Source: CAZHMN01 sp964533705
GTDB lineage: Bacteria > Electryoneota > B3-LCP
Assembly: GCA_964533705.1 (NCBI GenBank)
Contig: CAZHMN010000095.1
Coordinates: forward strand, 1 to 9,769
Reading direction: 5' to 3'
DNA: 9,769 nucleotides
Of the stretch, positions 7,317-9,769 are shown one piece after another; positions within the stretch are counted from its first letter, which is position 1; each line of letters opens with the position of its first letter. The position numbers were made by a program, and so were the translations under genes. The notes below the pieces were generated by a model, which was given only the letters and a program-made list of their open reading frames with translations, did not search any database and had not been told where the DNA came from.

Positions 7317-7987
7317 TTAAACTAACCATAAACGGCCTCGACGTTTCTGTAGAGGAAGGTACGACTCTGTTAGAGGCAGCGCAGTTCCTGGGATTTCCCA
7401 TTCCGACTCTTTGCCACATGGACGGCCTTTCGCCGTATGGAGCCTGCCGGCTCTGCCTGGTTGAAATCGGCGAGGGAGATAAGGCGAAATTGGTGACTTC
7501 ATGCACTTATCCCGCTGAAGAGGGTCTCAAAGTAAGAACGGCAACCGAACGCGTTGTTCGAGCGCGAAAAATGATCATTGAGCTATTGCTGGCTTCCTGC
7601 CCGCAATCGAAAATAATACAAGACCTGGCGTCCCAACACAATGTCCGTCAACAGCGATTTAGACAGGAATATGAAGACTGCATTCTCTGCGGCCTGTGCG
7701 TGCGCATGTGCGAAGAGCAAATGATGGCCAAAGCCATTGGATTTCGGGGTCGCGGCGAAACGCGCAGCATCGGCACTCCGTTCGACATAAAATCAGAAGT
7801 CTGCCGGCTCTGCGGCGGCTGTATGTACGTCTGTCCCGCCTGCCAGTTGCGCTGCACCTATAATGAGCCGGAAAAGGCGGTGTGCGGAGCGTGCGCGAAC
7901 TTAAGCCCACCCTGCCTCGAAAAGGACAATTTTGACGACATGATGTGCTATATGGACCCCTGCGTCGCCTGCGAAATCAAGAAATAA
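7313..7987 (+). CDS. NuoG/HoxU-like multi-Fe-S electron transfer subunit, short form with Cys-rich tail
   Basis: This 224-residue protein matches the N-terminal Fe-S part of NuoG/HydA/HoxU and would relay electrons from the NuoF-type subunit. Residues 1-75 are a plant-type [2Fe-2S] ferredoxin fold with Cys34-x10-Cys45-x2-Cys48-x15-Cys64. Residues 120-180 hold two [4Fe-4S] motifs, Cys123-x2-126-x2-129-x3-133 and Cys164-x2-167-x2-170-x3-174. Between them and the first domain, the usual His-Cys cluster motif of NuoG is missing: LLLASCPQSK keeps only Cys96. After Cys174 eight more cysteines follow (177, 181, 191, 194, 201, 212, 217, 220). No H-cluster or molybdopterin domain follows, so it is not itself a hydrogenase or formate dehydrogenase. 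The ATG overlaps the previous stop (ATGA), and GAGGA (7299-7303) lies nine bases upstream, so translation is likely coupled to the NuoF-GltD gene. It is soluble, with no membrane segment seen. Confidence 0.93.
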   Translation: MIKLTINGLDVSVEEGTTLLEAAQFLGFPIPTLCHMDGLSPYGACRLCLVEIGEGDKAKLVTSCTYPAEEGLKVRTATERVVRARKMIIELLLASCPQSKIIQDLASQHNVRQQRFRQEYEDCILCGLCVRMCEEQMMAKAIGFRGRGETRSIGTPFDIKSEVCRLCGGCMYVCPACQLRCTYNEPEKAVCGACANLSPPCLEKDNFDDMMCYMDPCVACEIKK

Positions 7988-8014
7988 GAAATAAAGAGGC
8001 AATAAGGAGAAAAA

Positions 8015-9658
8015 ATGGCAGAGACTTTCTCGAGAATAAACTCTTCAGCTGCCACCCTTACCAAGAACAGAACTGAAGGATCTGTAACGCCCATTTCCGG
8101 AATGTGTGTGACCTGCGTGGACGGATGCATCGGCATGTGCGAGATCGGCAAATCCGCCTACCGAGGACACGAAGTCATCTATCCGCAGCCGTTCGGGGTT
8201 ATCACAACCGCTGCGGAAAAGGCTTATCCCGTTGACTATTCCCATTTTAATATTATGGGGACTTGCGTCGGGGCTCACGGCATTGAAGAAGATAGTGACA
8301 AGGCCGTTTTCCCGGCCGTTAATCTGGAAGTGCATTTCGGTCACGACAAAGGACTGAAATTCCGCCTGCCCATCATGATTCCCGGGATCGGGTCAACGAA
8401 TATCGCCAAGAACAACTGGGAAGGCCTGGCCATCGGCACGGCGCTGGCGGGAACGGGGTTGACCATCGGCGAAAACGTCGTCGGTATGGATCCTCAAGCC
8501 GTCATCAAAAACGGCCGCGTCCTGGATACTGTGGATCTGAAACGCCGCGTGAATCTATTTAAGGATCACCAGCGCGACGGTTACGGCGCTATTGTAGTGC
8601 AAGCTAACATCGAAGATACGCGGCTGGGTGCACAGGAATACGCCATCGAGCATTTGGGCGTGGAATGCGTGGAGTTGAAATGGGGTCAGGGCGCCAAGAA
8701 TATCGGCGGCGAAGTGAAAATCACGGATCTAAAGAAGGCACAGCTACTCTACAGCCGCGGATATGTGGTTCTTCCCAACCCCACCGATCCGAACGTGATC
8801 AAGGCTTTCGAACGCGGCGCCTTCAAGGAGTTCGAGAGGCATTCTCGCGTGGGCATGGTATCTGAAGAATCCTTCGCCAAACGCGTTGAAGAACTGCGCA
8901 AAGCCGGTGCTAAATACGTCTTTCTGAAAACAGGGGCCTATCGTCCGGCGGACCTGGCCAGGGCGGTAGCCTTCGCTTCCAGGTATAAGATTGACCTCTT
9001 GACCGTAGATGGTGCCGGTGGAGGGACAGGCATGAGCCCCTGGCGCATGATGAATGAGTGGGGCGTTCCGCCCGTCGAGCTGCACTCTCTGCTCTACCAG
9101 TACGTCAAACGCCTGGCCGACCGCGGTGAGTATGTGCCCGCTCTGGCGCTGGCCGGTGGATTCACGTTCGAGGATCAGATGTTCAAGGGTCTGGCTTTGG
9201 GTGCTCCCTTCGTGAAGTTGATCGGTATGGCTCGAGCGCCCATCGCAGCCGCTATGGTCGGCAAGACCATCGGCCGCACGATCAATGACAACCAGGTGCC
9301 GGTTTACATTGAACGCTTTGGCAACTCGAAAGATGAGATATTCGTTACCGCTTCTTCTCTGCGAAAGGAACTGGGCGATACTGAATTCGAAAGGATCCCC
9401 ACGGGCGCACTTGGGCTCTACACCTACTACGAGCGACTGGCGCAGGGGTTGAGGCAGCTTTTGGCCGGCAGCCGTAAGTTCTCCGTGGATCTCGTTTCCC
9501 GGGACGATCTCGCCTGCCTGACTCGCGAAGCAGCCGAGATCAGTGGCATCCCGTATGTCATGGACGTGGACAAAGACCTGGCCATCGAAATCCTCGATAA
9601 AACCAACGGGAAAGAACCGATAACAGCCAAAACCCGGATAAAAAAGGCTTCAAGCTGA
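8015..9658 (+). CDS. FMN-binding glutamate synthase family protein (GltB-type FMN barrel, no glutaminase domain)
   Basis: This 547-residue protein belongs to the FMN-binding glutamate synthase family, the (beta/alpha)8 central domain of GltB. In GltB that domain reduces 2-iminoglutarate to glutamate. Seen here: an N-terminal Cys31-x2-Cys34-x3-Cys38-x3-Cys42 motif, GENVVGMDP (152-160), ELKWGQGAK (220-228), FLKTGAYRPADLA (303-315), the barrel signature VDGAGGGTGMSPW (331-343) and LALGAPFVKLIGMARA (393-408). There is no N-terminal nucleophile amidotransferase domain and no C-terminal GXGXG domain, so ammonia would have to come from elsewhere or the substrate is different. The GltB [3Fe-4S] cysteines expected after the barrel are also absent (residues 404-420 have none). 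A strong AAGGAG (8004-8009) is five bases from the ATG, and the gap to the previous gene is 27 bases. As the last gene of the operon it may accept electrons from the NuoF-GltD protein. The family is secure; the actual reaction is not. Confidence 0.93.
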   Translation: MAETFSRINSSAATLTKNRTEGSVTPISGMCVTCVDGCIGMCEIGKSAYRGHEVIYPQPFGVITTAAEKAYPVDYSHFNIMGTCVGAHGIEEDSDKAVFPAVNLEVHFGHDKGLKFRLPIMIPGIGSTNIAKNNWEGLAIGTALAGTGLTIGENVVGMDPQAVIKNGRVLDTVDLKRRVNLFKDHQRDGYGAIVVQANIEDTRLGAQEYAIEHLGVECVELKWGQGAKNIGGEVKITDLKKAQLLYSRGYVVLPNPTDPNVIKAFERGAFKEFERHSRVGMVSEESFAKRVEELRKAGAKYVFLKTGAYRPADLARAVAFASRYKIDLLTVDGAGGGTGMSPWRMMNEWGVPPVELHSLLYQYVKRLADRGEYVPALALAGGFTFEDQMFKGLALGAPFVKLIGMARAPIAAAMVGKTIGRTINDNQVPVYIERFGNSKDEIFVTASSLRKELGDTEFERIPTGALGLYTYYERLAQGLRQLLAGSRKFSVDLVSRDDLACLTREAAEISGIPYVMDVDKDLAIEILDKTNGKEPITAKTRIKKASS

Positions 9659-9680
9659 ATAAATAGCGCATATTGAAGGT

Positions 9681-9709
9681 TTGACATTGGGTTGAAAGCC
9701 CTATACATT
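9681..9709 (+). promoter_or_regulatory. Possible sigma-70-type promoter in the operon's 3' flank
   Basis: A perfect -35 hexamer TTGACA (9681-9686) is followed after 17 bases by TACATT (9704-9709), a four-of-six -10 match. It lies 22 bases after the last stop codon and points out of the window. No start codon with a ribosome site is seen in the remaining 60 bases, so any target gene lies beyond the edge. Confidence 0.3.
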
Positions 9710-9738
9710 TGAGGCGAGTATTATTCTCAGCCCTTGCC

Positions 9739-9759
9739 CCGCTTCACCACTTGATGCGG
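9739..9759. repeat. Small hairpin near the right edge
   Basis: CCGCTTCA (9739-9746) and TGATGCGG (9752-9759) form an eight-base stem with one T-T mismatch around a five-base loop. On the + strand it is followed by TAAAA rather than a T run, so it is not a convincing terminator of the operon. No better terminator was found between 9659 and 9769. It could be a regulatory or leader structure of whatever follows. Confidence 0.25.
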
Positions 9760-9769
9760 TAAAATCGGA

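Noticed and set aside
4131..9658. Electron-bifurcating hydrogenase operon (HydABC or Hnd type)
   Set aside because: The NuoG-like subunit ends after its Fe-S motifs and has no H-cluster domain; no other hydrogenase subunit or maturation gene is in the window.
8015..9658. Complete classical glutamate synthase (GltB/GltD)
   Set aside because: The glutaminase domain, the GXGXG domain and the [3Fe-4S] cysteines of GltB are all missing.
1..9769. CRISPR arrays, tRNA or rRNA genes, insertion sequences and phage genes
   Set aside because: No regularly spaced repeats, cloverleaf-like segments, transposase motifs or terminal repeats were seen on either strand; coding density and style are uniform.

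Overview
The window carries five complete genes of one apparent sigma-54 operon, preceded by the two-component regulator pair that probably controls it. All real genes lie on the + strand. The contents suggest an anaerobic, diderm-type bacterium: soluble NuoE/NuoF/NuoG-like diaphorase subunits rich in Fe-S cysteines, an NADPH-type GltD module, a sigma-54 promoter and an NtrC-class regulator. Desulfobacterota (deltaproteobacteria) or a related lineage fits best, but this is inferred from gene style and not from any marker gene.

Layout. (1) 3-1106: a histidine kinase whose 5' end is cut by the window edge. (2) 1108-2457: an NtrC-type sigma-54 activator, one base after the kinase stop. (3) 2458-2840: a 383-base non-coding region with a terminator-like dyad (2540-2572), an AT-rich stretch with an imperfect inverted repeat (2641-2675) and a near-perfect sigma-54 promoter (2743-2757). 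(4) 2841-3185: a 114-residue protein with two copies of a four-cysteine motif. (5) 3234-4082: a NuoE-like [2Fe-2S] subunit with an added zinc-ribbon-like C-terminus. (6) 4131-7316: a 1061-residue fusion of a NuoF/HydB-like NADH-FMN subunit and a GltD/NfnB-like FAD-NADPH module. (7) 7313-7987: a short NuoG/HoxU-like multi-Fe-S protein with a cysteine-rich tail. (8) 8015-9658: an FMN-binding glutamate-synthase-family protein without a glutaminase domain. (9) 9659-9769: a non-coding tail with a possible sigma-70-type promoter and a small hairpin.

How the parts may work together. NuoE, NuoF and a NuoG-like ferredoxin domain form the diaphorase/bifurcation core of HydABC-type enzymes and of the Sporomusa-type transhydrogenase Stn. 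No hydrogenase H-cluster domain and no membrane subunit is present. Instead a GltD-like NADPH module is joined directly to NuoF. In Stn, as I recall the published work, that module is joined to the NuoG-like subunit. The operon ends with a GltB-type FMN barrel. The set therefore looks like a soluble NADH/NADPH/ferredoxin electron hub, possibly delivering electrons to the glutamate-synthase-like subunit. The subunit families are well supported; the reaction, bifurcation and the physical complex are inference. The regulator pair and promoter suggest that the system is switched on by a signal sensed in the cytoplasm, perhaps nitrogen or redox status.
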